Source: Pratylenchus scribneri
Taxonomy: Eukaryota; Nematoda; Chromadorea; Rhabditida; Pratylenchidae
Length of the DNA: 64,000 nt
Direction of reading: 5' to 3'
Assembly (NCBI GenBank): GCA_030063045.1
Contig: JAQSEB010000004.1
Span: 3,410,001 to 3,474,000, forward strand
Below are positions 1-13,767 of this stretch, piece by piece. Both the position numbers and the translations under genes were made by a program. Positions within the stretch are counted from its first letter, which is position 1. Each line of letters starts with the position of its first letter. The notes beneath the pieces are model-generated. The model did no database searches. It was given only the letters and a program-made list of their open reading frames with translations, and was not told the DNA's origin.

Positions 1-1620
<1,620 letters not shown>

Positions 1621-2579
1621 TTTAAATTATATTTTATTAGGATGAGGGAGTAAGTAGACATTTTATGAGCCCATTTAAATTTATTCCAGCATATTTGTAT
1701 TCCAATTCGGGAACACAGACCACAAAAAATGATGACTTTTAATTGAGGGGTTAATAATTTTATTTTTGGGAAGTGCATCCATAAAATTGGCCATTCGCCG
1801 GGGACAATAATCGAACCCAGTCTGCTGTCCTGTTGGGGACGAACGGTGAACTCCGGAATTGACGACAATTGAGGATGGATTAAAAGTTGCCAGAAAAGAG
1901 TAGAGGGCGCCAGCGAATTTCAAATAATTCAACCGAAATTTGACTTTTTTTTTGCCAATTCATAATTGAATATTTTCACAGCTGCCGTTTATTTGGGGAT
2001 TTAAAAAAATGCCAAAATTTGGGGATGGGAAATTCCTCCAGAATTCAGAAGCAACATTTATGCAAATTTATGGCCAAAAATTGAGGCAAAATTGTGACCA
2101 AAAATTGAAGCATAATTTGGACCAAAAATTCAGGCACAAATGCAAAATTAAAATTAACTTAATGAATATATTATTTTTAATCATTTGAATTATTGTAATT
2201 TGGAATTTTTAAATTAAAAAGGCAAAAAACCAAAAATTGAACTTAAAAAAATTGAAATTAATTTCAATTTGTAAATTAAAATTTTCTCTTTTTATTGCCC
2301 TCAAAAACTTTGATTCAATATTCATCATAAATGGCGGCGAATTGGAGGATTAAAAGGGGGTCAGCTTGCGGCATTCAAAGGAGCACCATCAAATCGTCTC
2401 CGCATTTCCCCCAATATTCCGCGCATCTGCCAGCCGACCCAAAAGTGGAGACATCAGCTGGATTTGGGTGGAAATGTGTTGGTGGTGGATGGTCGTGAAT
2501 CAATGGTCGATTGCGGGGTATTTGGGGAGATCCGGTGGAGGAAGAGAGGAGGCGACGAAAATCACCCAAAAACAGGAAA
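1621..2579. other. Intergenic, no gene seen
   Basis: AT-rich stretch between the divergent esterase and the secreted-protein gene. Short open frames at 1617-1932 (minus) and 2366-2719 (plus) show no recognisable domain. A short degenerate tandem repeat lies inside it. Confidence 0.5.
2072..2140. repeat. Degenerate short tandem repeat
   Basis: About three copies of a roughly 24-base unit resembling GACCAAAAATTGAGGCAAAA in a row. The copies differ by a few bases. Confidence 0.55.
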
Positions 2580-4289
2580 ATGGCAGAAAAGGAAGAATTC
2601 AATCAGATTCAAATGCAGAATCGAGAATTGAAGAGAAGGAAATGCATTTTGCGAATAAATTCATGGAAAACGACAATTTTGGCATTGCTTCCTATTCTCA
2701 ATTCTATTCAATTGGTTAATGGCCAACAATATGAATTGCTTCAAATGTTTCAACAGCCACATAATTCCCCACAAAATATACAAAGGAAAGGTAGAAAATA
2801 TATTATTGGATGAAAATTGATTTGTTCAAAGTGATTTCGGTTTCAAAAAATCGATGGAATTTAAAACTGAAAATTTGAATTTTTTTACTCATTAAAACTG
2901 AAAATAAGAGAAACTGAAACTGATATTTTTCAAAAACCGAAAACCGGGTTTTCAAACCAACATCTTGTAAAACCGACTCTGAATTTGAATAATCCTAAGA
3001 AGGAAAAGAACAACAAATATTTAGCCCAAAATGGTGGAGGCACTGAATCCGTCTCAATTCGATTGATCGATGAAATTCTGGAAATTTTTGTGCCACCAGA
3101 AAAATTTGCTTCAAGGGCAAATCAACGGGACGAAAGGACACCAATGACAATTCCATATGGACTGAATCGATTATTGCCGAAAACGTCAAGAAGCAGGGAT
3201 TTGGTAGCGGAAAGAGGAGAAGAAAGGGAAATGGGACAAATAATCGAGAGGAGATTCAGTCCAACAAGGCAGTCGGTTTGTAAACCAAAAAATGCATAAA
3301 ATATGAATACTTCGATAGAATAATGGAATGGTCATGGAAAGCAATGATGAAAAAGGGCCTTGGGCCAATTTGGCCAAAGAAGTTTTGAACATGTTCCAGG
3401 CCATTCAAAGTACAACACCCACAACCACAACAACAACAACGCAAATGTCCTTGTTAGAAAGGGTAAATCACCTATTAAATATTAAATAAATAAATAATTA
3501 TTGACATAATATTGAGAAAGTGAACAACCGTTATTTGATCTGACTGAATAATTTTCCATATTTAAAATAATTAATTTTCAGATTATGCCAAAATTGTTGA
3601 GCCCATTTGGCTTTGGAACGACCCCACCACCACCACCAACAATGTCACCTCCACTCTTCCCATTCTTTACAAAATCAACGTTCCCACCATTTCCATTGCT
3701 TTTCCTTTAATAATTATTTTTAGTACACCACCAACAAGTCCTTCATTTTTCTCATTTTTCCGCCAAGAGCAACCAAAAAGAGATACCACAAATCCATTGG
3801 TCGAACCGGTGGCCAAATTATTTGGAGTAAATTTAATTTAAAATATATTTAATAATTTATTATCAAAAAAGGTTGAAAAGAAAGCAGTGGAAGAGGGTCG
3901 AGCCCATATTGACACTGGCGGCAATTCATTTGACAGATTTGTGGTGCGCGAAAAAGTGGACCCGGACAATCCTTTTGCGGCAATCATTGGAGGGAATAAA
4001 TGGAATGAAAGAGGCAAATTTGGAGGGGAAATATTCAAATTGAATAATTTAAAAATAGGAATAAAATGGGAGGATGGAAATATTCGATTGGTCAACAAAA
4101 ATGGAAACAGCTTTTTGGGCTCCGAAATTGGAGTCAATGATCGATCGGTGGATATCCCATTGAAAAGATGGTCGGTGGAATATTTAATAATATTTTATAT
4201 TTTAATTAATTAATATTAGGTTGGACATTGCCAATGGCCTAGTCAATTATAATCAAGCACAACAGGACAGAGTGGGCAGATGGAAATGA
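2580..4289 (+). CDS. Secreted or membrane-anchored Thr/Pro-rich protein, nematode-specific
   Basis: Not assigned to a known family. The first exon has a basic stretch (RELKRRK) followed by a hydrophobic segment ending LNSIQLVNG, which would serve as a signal peptide or anchor. Later exons encode a charged region (about 2998-3280), a Thr-rich run (TTPTTTTTTTQ), a proline-rich run (TTPPPPPTMSPP), and a conserved-looking C-terminal block, KWNERGKFGGEIFKLNN. The last intron is best placed at 4171-4219, giving KRWLDIANGLVNYNQAQQ and a stop at 4287. The join from the first to the second exon does not keep frame by the obvious sites, so that boundary, or an extra exon, is unresolved. The start at 2580 was chosen because it puts the basic and hydrophobic segments near the N-terminus; an in-frame ATG at 2511 is the alternative. 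Confidence 0.55.
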
Positions 4290-4612
4290 AATGAAAATGA
4301 ATAAAAATATAATTTGAAACTAAATATTTTCCAATCATTTTATTGCACATTTTGATTAGGCCAAATTTAATAATCACAAATCAAAAATCGTTCATTGTAC
4401 GAAAATTTATGTGAAAATGGAAGAAATGGTGAATATTGAGGGCACTGCGGGAATGGGCGAGATGATATAAAATAAATACCCAAATGGAAGACTGGCAGGA
4501 AGGGACAAAATATTTACTACAAAATATAAAAATTCCACGAGAATATTTATAGCAGCATTTCCCATTTGCTCTCAATTTTTGTTTGTTTTTCTATTCCAAC
4601 AGCTAAATTGAA
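4290..4612. other. Intergenic, promoter region of the glycosyltransferase
   Basis: No gene seen. A pyrimidine-rich tract ending in AG (TTCTATTCCAACAG, about 4590-4602) sits 10 bases before the next ATG and would suit a spliced-leader acceptor. Confidence 0.45.
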
Positions 4613-6874
4613 ATGCAATTTCTTGTATTTTTGCTTTATTTCATTGCTGTCAATTTCCTCCTCCAAAAATGTATTGCCTCATCAAATATTTTATTCACCA
4701 CATTTCACGACACTGGAAGTCATTTTGGGTCGATGAAGCCATTAATGGAAATGTTATTAAAATGATTACAATTATAATTTGATTGAAACAATTTAGGCTG
4801 GCCAAAAGAGGGCATTCAGTGAATTATTTGGACACAATTGGCATCAAAAATATTCCTCCCTCCATTCATGCCATTTCCGCCCAATTGCCCCCTTTTGTAA
4901 TTCCTCCAACTTATTGGATAAATCAGAATACGGCCGCAACATTGCCATTTACCTATCAGAAAATGGACAATTGTGCCGGCATTTTGATTCAAAATCATTC
5001 ATTGACGGCATAAAAATTATTTATTTCGGCCTAAATTGAATGCTTTTTAAGGTGGTTGAACTGATTAACAGAGATTGGGATTTTATTGTGATTGATCATC
5101 TTTTCTGGTCCTTTGGATTTGCATTGGTCACTTTCAAACACAGACAATGGGAATTGAATGGAAAATTGGGAAATGAGCCAAAAATTGTGATTTATTCCAC
5201 ATCGGCGATGACTTCGATGTCCGCCGAATCGATTCGAAGTGTTGGTGGGAAATTAATAATTTAAAATAAATAAATGTGAATAAATAAGGTCGAAATTGGG
5301 TATCCCGTGCGCCTTTATATTCCTATGATCCAACCAATTCGGAAGATGTTTATTCCCCTACAAAATTTACACATCGCATTTTTGCCTTCTATCAACTTTC
5401 TATGGAATTTATATTGATGGAATTTGGTTGGTAAAAATTTCTTTTAATAATTTAATAAAATTAATTTTTTTTATTCAGTAACCCCTTTGATGATGCCGAA
5501 TATTGCAAAATTTGGTGTTCCAAATTTCAGTTGGAATGAATTATATTTGCGAAATTCTTTGGAATTTTCGGATTCAATTGACCGAATTGGATGGCCATTG
5601 TCCAGTAAAATAAATTAAAAATATTATTTTAAAATGATTTTATTTTAGTTGGCAATGATATGGGCTATTTAGGAGCACATTGTAAGCAATCAAAAGAACT
5701 CCCCAATAAATTTGCCGATTTTATTGAGCAATCGAATTCAAAAGGCAAAAATCCTCCAATTTTGCATTTCAAATATTTTTCCAAAATTAAGGAACAATTT
5801 TCATTGCTTTTGGCACTCATGTAAATTGGAATGGTGCCCCAGGGCATATTCGGGATGCCTTTTTTGGTGCATTCAGCCGATTGGGGGAATTTCGAATAAT
5901 TTTCGTTTATAATGGTCCGCCGCCATCGAAATTAGGAAAAAATGTGTTGCTCACAAAATGGGCACCACAATTGGAAATTTTGGCTCATCCAAAGACGAAA
6001 TTATTTATTTCCCATGGCGGCAATAAAAGGTGACCATGAAATCGCAAATTATTATTTCTTTATTTTTTAATTGTTAAATTTGCATATTTTTGTAGTGTCC
6101 GTGAAGCAATTTGTGCAGGAATTCCAGCAATTTTGATGCCAATTCTGGCTGAACAGGTAAAATAAATGTATTATTCTTAATCTATGCTAAAGATGTTTGG
6201 GGCTAGAGTGGGTATAGGCTCTCGCCCCGTGGCCCGAAAAAATGGATAGGATTTGAAGGGAAGGAACTTTTACATTATTCTTTATTTGTTGTGCGGGAAA
6301 ATTTAATAAAAATATAAAAAAGAAAAGAACACAAGAAAGGAAAAAGGTTGTATTTAAAAAGGCAGATTGAGGCAATATTTGATTGAAGGGCAACGAAGCG
6401 AGTAGGCAAAAAGTGGGGATACAGTAGGATGAATATTAGGCATTAATGGCATTGACAATTCTACTCTTATTTTAGATTAAATTCTAAATTACAGACACAC
6501 AGTGCCCATTTACTATTGTCCATGGGCATTTCCCAAGTAATCAACAAATTCACTCTGACCGAAGAGAATGTTTTTGGCACAATTTCGCAAGTACCAAAAT
6601 CCAATATTAATATTAACCCATAAAAAGGTGTCCCTTTTAGGTGCTTTCCAATCCGGAAATTGAGGTCAAGGCCAAAAAATTGCAATCAATGTTTTTGGAT
6701 CGGCCAATGCCAGCATTGGATGAGGGCGTTTTTATGATGGAAAGGCTGATGAGGAGAAATGGCAAACGATTGCAACAATTCACCAAACGAAGGGGAATTC
6801 ATTTGGATTGGCTCCAATTCACCTATTTCTACCATATTTTAATGCTCATCGCATTTTGTGCATTTTTTATTTGA
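4613..6874 (+). CDS. UDP-glycosyltransferase (UGT/UDPGT family)
   Basis: Membrane-bound enzyme of the endoplasmic reticulum that conjugates sugar from a UDP-sugar to small lipophilic acceptors, used in detoxification. The N-terminus is a signal peptide (MQFLVFLLYFIAVNFLLQK) followed by the expected strand LFTTFHDTGSHFGSMKP. The C-terminal half carries the UDPGT donor-binding signature: WAPQLEILAHPKTKLFISHG, then GNKSVREAICAGIP and ILAEQ. The last exon ends in a transmembrane helix (FYHILMLIAFCAFFI), as in animal UGTs, with a short tail. About eight exons are visible. A 330-base intron follows ILAEQ, much longer than its neighbours, and the next exon resumes HLLLSMGISQVINKFTLTEE. Whether it glucosylates or glucuronidates cannot be told. 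Confidence 0.9.
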
Positions 6875-7110
6875 TATAATTAAATTTTCACTGAAACTGA
6901 AATGCAACAGCTGGTATTTGTATTTTGTATTGAACCAATGTCCTTTTTCAATTTCACCTGTTTTTCCATCGAATTTCATTCACGATTGATTTGTTCATTA
7001 AAATTTATTTTTATCATATGTCATATGATGATGTTAATTTCTTCAAATAATTATTAAAAAAAATAATTCACTTATCCTTTTGAAAATTTTATTGAATATT
7101 TGGTTAAAAT

Positions 7111-7611
7111 TAGGGTTGCGCCCCCGTCCCCGCGGGGACGGGGACGGGGGGGGATCCCCGCACTTTTTGGGCATCATCCCCGTCCCCGTCCCCGCAAGTC
7201 CATCCCCGCACATCCCCGTCCCCGCAAGAGCCACCCCCGCGCCCCCGCAACCCCGCGGGGATGAACATGCACCCCATATTATTGGATTTTTCAAGGAAAA
7301 TAGAATTCGATAGGGAAATTTTGACCAAATTTTTGTAGGATATTAAAATTCTTTATTAAAACTTTTCTCTACCAGGCTATTTTTAGGTAAAATTTTTCGC
7401 TGCGCGGCCATTTTTGGATGAAATTTTTCTTCAGAAAAATTTTTTATTTGAAAAATTTGGCTTTTTAAAAAATTTACGCTACCCCCGTCCCCGCGGGGAT
7501 CCCCGCGGGGATCCCCGCAAGGGTCATCCCCGTCCCCGTCCCCGCAAGTGCCACCCCCGCATATCCCCGTCCCCGCAAACTCTGCCCCCGCAGTGCGGGG
7601 GCGCAACCCTA
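7111..7611. mobile_element. GC-rich non-autonomous hAT-like element (MITE)
   Basis: A 501-bp element with perfect 16-bp terminal inverted repeats (TAGGGTTGCGCCCCCG at 7111-7126 and its reverse complement at 7596-7611). It is flanked by an exact 8-bp target-site duplication, GTTAAAAT (7103-7110 and 7612-7619). An 8-bp duplication and a TAGGG-type end fit the hAT superfamily. The outer parts are built of CATCCCCGTCCCCGCAA-like units in direct orientation on both sides of an AT-rich centre (about 7270-7480). No transposase is encoded; open frames here are Gly/Pro-rich artefacts of the repeat. Confidence 0.85.
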
Positions 7612-7619
7612 GTTAAAAT

Positions 7620-8843
7620 AAGGCTGCAAGTAAATTTAATTAAATCCTTGTAAATAAATTTAAATAAAATAAAAAATAAGTACTCCAATTCAAACTATAA
7701 AATAAAAAACATATTTCCGCTTATTTATCCATTAAATTGGGCACACCTCCAACCTAACTAATAAGCGAGAACTTTTTTATTTTGCTTCATTAATCTTAAG
7801 CTCAAACCTTATTACCTATACCAATTAGAGGCAATTTAATTATTGAATGGTGACAAATTGATTGATTCAATTTTTCGAACATAACCATGATACAATTTCA
7901 TCAATTTTTTGGCCTAACTTTGAATTTTAAACGATTCTTATGAATTCTGCCTCAGACAGATCTCATTTGCTTTTTTTTTAAATTAAAACATTATAAAAAG
8001 ATGCGCACTAATTTCGCTGCTCTCATATAAATTCATATATGTATTAGATTAGTCCTTTGAATTTTTTTTAGAGTCCATTGAATTTTTTCGATCCCAAAAA
8101 TATGCATAATAAAAAAATATATTTTCTCAATGAACTCATCTGAGGGAAAAATCAAAGTATTGTCAAACTCCGTAAAATACATGCGTGGGCGTGTTAAAAT
8201 AAATATATACATTAATCATTTCATTTTTTCCAGTTTTATTCTCACCGTAAAATAGTATAAAGTAATAAATTTTAATCGGTGCAAATTTGAAACAATAATT
8301 TTAAGCTCATTTTTCAAATTCAAAATAATTTTCCCTAATACAATCTTTCCATTTACTACGTTTTTAAGATCATTATGGTCAAATTATTTTCGAAATTTTC
8401 GACCAAATAATTTTCAAATTATAGTCCTAAAAATGTATTTTCCCATAGTGGAATGATTTCCTTCTTCCTATTCCCAAATTCGTACATTTTAGGCAACAAA
8501 ATTGTTCAAATTCCCATAGGCCCTCAACTTTCATCCAATTCCTTTCCATATTCATTCCATTTTGTATCGCAATTCTCAAACAAAAATTAAACATCTCGTA
8601 TTTTTTTGTCATCCATCGGTTCATTCACATTCATATTAAGTCACATTCCCAAACAGATTTGGAAAGAATGCGGGAATAATTTCTCAAAGCTGTCAAATTC
8701 CCTCAAGACAATTTGATTTCAGAGCCGCACAAATTTACATTAACCCAAATAAACACCAAATTACCTATTAAATTCATTATTTAATTCTCGAATTATTTTA
8801 CCAAATTTTAGTCGATTAAGACACAAAAAAGCGTTGAGAGTAA
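7620..8843. other. Intergenic, no gene seen
   Basis: AT-rich spacer of 1.2 kb. One short minus-strand frame at 8427-8624 has no recognisable features. AAATTTTAG just upstream of 8812 could be the spliced-leader acceptor of the globin gene. Confidence 0.5.
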
Positions 8844-9770
8844 AATGGGCAATAGCTGTTTGGTTCCAATTATTCCTGGTTCAACCACAATAAACACTAC
8901 AAAAATTGGCACCGTATTCTTAATTCATCCTGACGGTAAATGTCAGTCAAATATAATAAAAATAACAAAATTGGACACATTTCAGCCATAAAGAGGCGAC
9001 AAAGTAGGAAAAATCAGTCGGATCCAAAAACATCAATTTTGCCTGAATCCCCGTCATTTGAATCTTCCAATTTGCTATCAATCAGGGATAAAGAATTGTA
9101 AAAAATATTTTATTGGAATTTAATATTGTAAAATAATGCAGGATAGAGCGATGTTGGCGAGAACATATTATGGTGGACCGAAAAGATATATTTCACAGAA
9201 CAATGCTCTTTTGCATTGAAGCAAGTCCAAAAATGAATGAAATCATTGCTTGCGGACGATATTGCTACAGGGATTTGACAAAATGGCCAAAATTGAACAG
9301 AATATGGTCAGTTTTTTGACTCAATGTGACGAATGAAATCAGAGATTATTTAATATTATTTAATTATAGCCAAGCTCAATTTAATTTCTATGAGCGATTA
9401 ATTTATGACTTTAAATTGGATGAAGCCAAAATGCAAGACGCTTGCTGGTGGCTGGGCGAAATGCATGCAAATTATGCTCAATATGGTTTGAAACCACATT
9501 TTCTTGACATTTACCAGCAGCAATTTTTGTGTAATTCATTTAAAAATTATACAATAAAATATTTTTAATGAAATTAATTCTTTCTAATATTACATTATTT
9601 TTATTTTAGCTATTCTGGCCAAAATGGAAATGAATGATAAAGCAGAAATTTGTATTGCCTTCACCCATTTGACCTCATTTGTAATTGATATTATGAATCG
9701 GGCATACAGCCAAAAATCATCCGATATTCGATTTGGAGGGAGTCCAATGATCCGAAGACGAATTGAATAA
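8844..9770 (+). CDS. Globin-like protein with N-terminal extension
   Basis: Haem-binding globin fold, probably an oxygen or redox sensor rather than a carrier, as for many nematode globins. Five exons join in frame. The protein begins MGNSC, a classic N-myristoylation and palmitoylation context, followed by about 65 residues of low-complexity extension ([14 protein letters not shown]). The globin domain starts at [13 protein letters not shown] (helix A). It continues through [16 protein letters not shown] and ends with [20 protein letters not shown]. The proximal histidine fits [19 protein letters not shown], where the spacing to the GLKP turn is typical. The distal position was not assigned. 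The stop is followed by AT-rich DNA. Divergent enough that a structural match would be needed to name the subgroup. Confidence 0.72.
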
Positions 9771-10042
9771 ATAAATTAATAAAATTTTTATTTTATTATT
9801 GAAAGAATTAACAGATTATTTAAAGAAGGATATAAATTTAATAATATTGTTAAAAATGAATTTATGAAAGTTTTGCTAATTAATTTGCCTCTTGCTTGTG
9901 CCTTGGGGAAAAATCACAAAAAGAGTGCAAACTGCAAATGCTAATTTAATTTTATTTAAAATTAGATAAGGATATATGGAAGTTGGGAATTAGATTTTAA
10001 ATGAATTCTCCAGAAAGAATTTAAAGATTGTTTCCGGTTAGA

Positions 10043-10985
10043 TTTATTATAGTCTATTTATATTATATTATATTTATATTCTATTAACTATTAATAGTCA
10101 TTCTTTTTATATTCTATTATAGTCTATTTTTATATTCTATTTATATTCTATTATATTCTATTTATATTCTATTATAGCCATTCTATTTATATTTTATTAT
10201 AGTCTATTAATATTCTATTTATATTCTATTATATTCTATTATAGCCATTCTATTTATATTTTATTATAGTCTATTAATATTCTATTCTATTTATATTCTA
10301 TTATAGCCATTCTGTTTATATTCTATTATATTCTATTACATTCTTCTATTCTATTATGTTTATATTCTATTCTATTCTATTTATATTCTTTATATTCTAT
10401 TATAGTCATTCTATTTATAATCTATTCTATTTATATTCTATTCTATTTATATTCTATTCTATTTATATTCTATTATATTCATATTCTATTATATTCTATT
10501 TATATTCTATTCTATTTATATTCTATTCTATTTGTATTCTATTTATATTATATTCTATTATATTATATTTATATTCTATTCTATTATATTTATATTCTTT
10601 ATATTTATATTCTATTCTATTTATATTCTATTCTATTCTATTCTATTATATTTATATTCAATTCTATTATATTTATATTCTTTATATTTACATTCTATTC
10701 TATTCTATTTATATTATATTCTATTCTATTATATTATATTTATATTCTTTATATTTATATTCTATTATAGTCTATTTATATTCTTTATATTTGTATTCTA
10801 TTATAGATTATAGTCAATAGTCATCCTATTTATATTCTATTCTATTCAAATTATATTCATTCTATTTATATTCTATTCTATTTACTTTCTATTATATTCT
10901 ATTTATATTGTATATTCTATTCTATTTATATTCGATTCTATTTTCTATTTATATTCTATTCTATTTATATTCTATTATATTCTAT
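10043..10985. repeat. TATTCTATT-type satellite
   Basis: About 0.94 kb built almost only from TATTCTATT and TATTTATATTCTATT modules in irregular order. Long Tyr/Ile/Phe-rich open frames inside it (such as 10356-10820) are by-products of the repeat and are not genes. Confidence 0.95.
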
Positions 10986-11760
10986 TTAGTTTTAAAGACA
11001 TTTCTTCGTTCTTCTTCTTCCCCTTTTTGTTAGTGAATTCATGTATCATGTTGATTGATATAATTAATATATATTAAAATAATTATATTCCAATCATTTT
11101 CATTCAAATTTATTTGACTTTTTTGTCTAAAATATTTTTCAATTTTTAGGAATTTTCGCTAAAATTTCTGTAAAAATGGTCAAAAACGTACCAAAAAGGT
11201 ATAAAAAGGCGAAAAAGGCATTTAGGTACAAAAAAGGCAAAAAAGTGAAAAATAGGTATTATAAAACCCTCAATTTTGCTTCCGGACACCGAAATAAACA
11301 CGTTTTACATTACTTTTAAGCTATTCTGAGTTCGCAAAAAAGGTATATACCTTCAAATCCGGTCCCTATTGATTATAGGAAATATTAAAATTATAAATTT
11401 GGGATTATGCATATGAATATAAATAAAAAGCTCAAATGCAACTCTCCCCAGATTAGCCTTTTGAACGATATAATTTTCTGATTTTATCAACAAAACAAAA
11501 CCAATCATTTTAAGAAAATAATATAAAGCTTTTGTATTTTGTTTTAATTTTGATAAATGACAATTCATTCTCTCCCCTCCCTCCCCTTCCCCTGCTGCTC
11601 CCCTCACGCCCCATCTCACTTTCATTCTTCAATAAAATAATTTTTTCATTAATTATCCGTCGGAAATTATTTAAAATGAACATTTTGAAATTGCATAAAA
11701 TTTAGATATCGCAATATTCTATTGTACACATTTTTGTTCTACTCAATTCAAAATAATCGA
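10986..11760. other. Intergenic, no gene seen
   Basis: Contains an irregular run of AAAAAGG-type motifs (about 11170-11260). The minus-strand frame at 11353-11625 has no recognisable domain. Confidence 0.45.
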
Positions 11761-13337
11761 ATGGGTTCAAACAACACTGACGTGCCACATTTCCCAGTAA
11801 AGTTGGTGTTTTAAACTTAATCATCAATATTAACATTATTTATATTTATTTTAAGAATTATCACCAAATTGGAGGAGTTTGTCGTCGAATGTCGTGCAAA
11901 TATGAAAGTTCAATACTTGAAATGGAAAATTTTCAGTTTGAAGAAGATTGAGCCAAAGCAACAACGATTATTTTTTGAGGTTATTTAATTCAATAATTAA
12001 AATAAATAAAACACATTTAAGGGAATTGAATTGGAAGAGCCAGATTATGAGTGAGTTTGGATAAAATAATTCCATTTAATTTAAAGGCTTTCACTCTATG
12101 GAATCGAACCAATCGAGCAAAATGCAGAATTCAAATTAATGTTGGTTCAATTCTACCAGGGAATTCCGCAAACATATTTTCTGGACGAATCTCATTATGA
12201 CGCAAAGTGGAATTGTTCATTTGAAGGAATTGTGGGTTTTTTTTGGTTTTAAATGGAAAAATAAATTCATAATTTTAGACAATCAATAAAAGGGAATCGC
12301 GAGGAGGGAAGCCCTATATTCCGCCAATTGGATGTGTTCGATATGGAGTGAAGGTTTTTGGAATAATTTAAAATATATTTTAATAATATTATTCAATTTT
12401 AGGTTTTGGGAAAATACGAAAATGACACTTGGTTGGGCGGCAAAGGATACAGGACTGAGGACGAATGGCCGGTGGCATATCATGGCACAAAGGAATTAAA
12501 TGTTTTGGTTTGTTCCCGAAAATATTCAATCAAAAATTAATTGTGAAATTTAGGAAATACTGAGAAAGGGCTTCCTTATCGAAAAAGGTGTTCGCTTTGC
12601 CTATGGAAAGGGAATTTATTGTTGGTTTTTTTTATTATAATAATTCACACAAAATTAGGCTCACCTGATCCACGTGTGGCCCTTGGTTATGCACATGATT
12701 ACGCATTTGAGGACAAAAATGTAAAGAATATCATTTAAATAACTTATTTTTAATTTTAGTACAAATTGATTATCCAATGCCGGGTCGACCCAAATAAATT
12801 GAAAATTCACGGAAATTATTGGCTGGTCACTGATGAAAAGCATATTAGGTTGGAATTAATGAAGGAAAATAAACAATTCTAAACCTTTAATTTAGGCCAT
12901 ATGCAATTTGCGTATTTTCTGAGAATCGCATCTTGGAATTGAACAAATATTTGAGCGCATTTGGAGTAAGAAAATAATTCCATAATTTAAAATGAAATAA
13001 ATTATAGATTGACCAATTTGGATACAATTGGGCGGGTACTTCACATTCACAAGGAGTTGTAATGCAACCCGCAGCGAGGGTCATTTCTAATCCAATGCCA
13101 AATGTTCAACCACCTCCAATGCAGAATGTCCAAATACCTCCAATTCAGCCAATTCCAAATATTCAATTTCCGCCGGTTCAGCCAATGCCGAATATTCAAT
13201 TGCCTCAATTACCGCCGATGCCGAATTTTCAAGACATTATGCAAGCAAAGTTAGATTTTTTGTTTTTTTTTAATTATAAAAATTAATTAAATTTCAGTTT
13301 GGCCAATGCATTTTCAAATTCCACTCAAAGGAAATAA
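11761..13337 (+). CDS. Ubiquitin-like domain fused to PARP-type ADP-ribosyltransferase fold
   Basis: Ten or so exons. From the Ubl exon on, every join keeps frame. The N-terminal part resembles ubiquitin: LEEFVVECRANMKVQYLKWK, then KKIEPKQQRLFFEGIELEEP and ELSLYGIE, matching the ubiquitin PPDQQRLIF, QLED and LSDYNI region. A linker leads to a domain with PVAYHGTKELNVLEILRKGF, RFAYGKGIYCSPDP and HIRPYAICVF. These fit the His, Tyr and third-position strands of PARP-like ADP-ribosyltransferases, with His in YHGT and Tyr in GIYCS; the usual Glu is not evident. The tail is a Pro/Asn/Gln repeat (PNVQPPPMQNVQIPP). The start is uncertain: the first exon at 11761 (MGSNNTDVPHFP) does not join in phase to the Ubl exon. 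Activity, substrate and location are unknown; the fold assignment is by motif. Confidence 0.75.
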
Positions 13338-13767
13338 TATGGGAAGAAAGATGATTTTGTGATTTTGATATAATATTTGTCATTCATTCATTCATAATTC
13401 AATTCTCTTTAGAGAAAAAAATCCATCCATCTCCATCAATCAATTTATTTTGTGCAAAATCTCTGATGATTTAATGCAATCACCCCAAATCATTTTGATT
13501 TCAATTTTCACTCAGGAATTGTTCATCATCAAAACATTTTTATAAATATATCTTAACCAACCCAGAGAACATTCCACCACCAACAAAATTAAATTCATTC
13601 ATTTTTAAATTTATGTTCATTAATTGAATTTGCCTTGATACTTTGAATAATAAATGCATTTTATTATAGCAAAAAATGGTGTTCATTCAGTGTATTGATT
13701 TAATAATCAAACAACTATTTTTAATTTATTTAAATAAACATAAATTAATTTTAGTTAAAGTCAAAAA
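13338..13767. other. Intergenic, promoter of cyclophilin H
   Basis: No gene seen. ATTAATTTTAG ends about 14 bases before the next ATG and is a good candidate spliced-leader acceptor. Confidence 0.5.

Noticed and set aside
1681..1932. Minus-strand frame and GGTTCGATTAT box near 1830
   Set aside because: No protein domain, no A box and no tRNA stems.
7043..7653. Gly/Pro/Asp-rich open frames on both strands
   Set aside because: They lie inside the GC-rich transposon and simply translate its CCCCGTCCCCGC units.
10356..10820. 154-codon Phe/Tyr/Ile-rich frame resembling a membrane protein
   Set aside because: Entirely within the TATTCTATT satellite.
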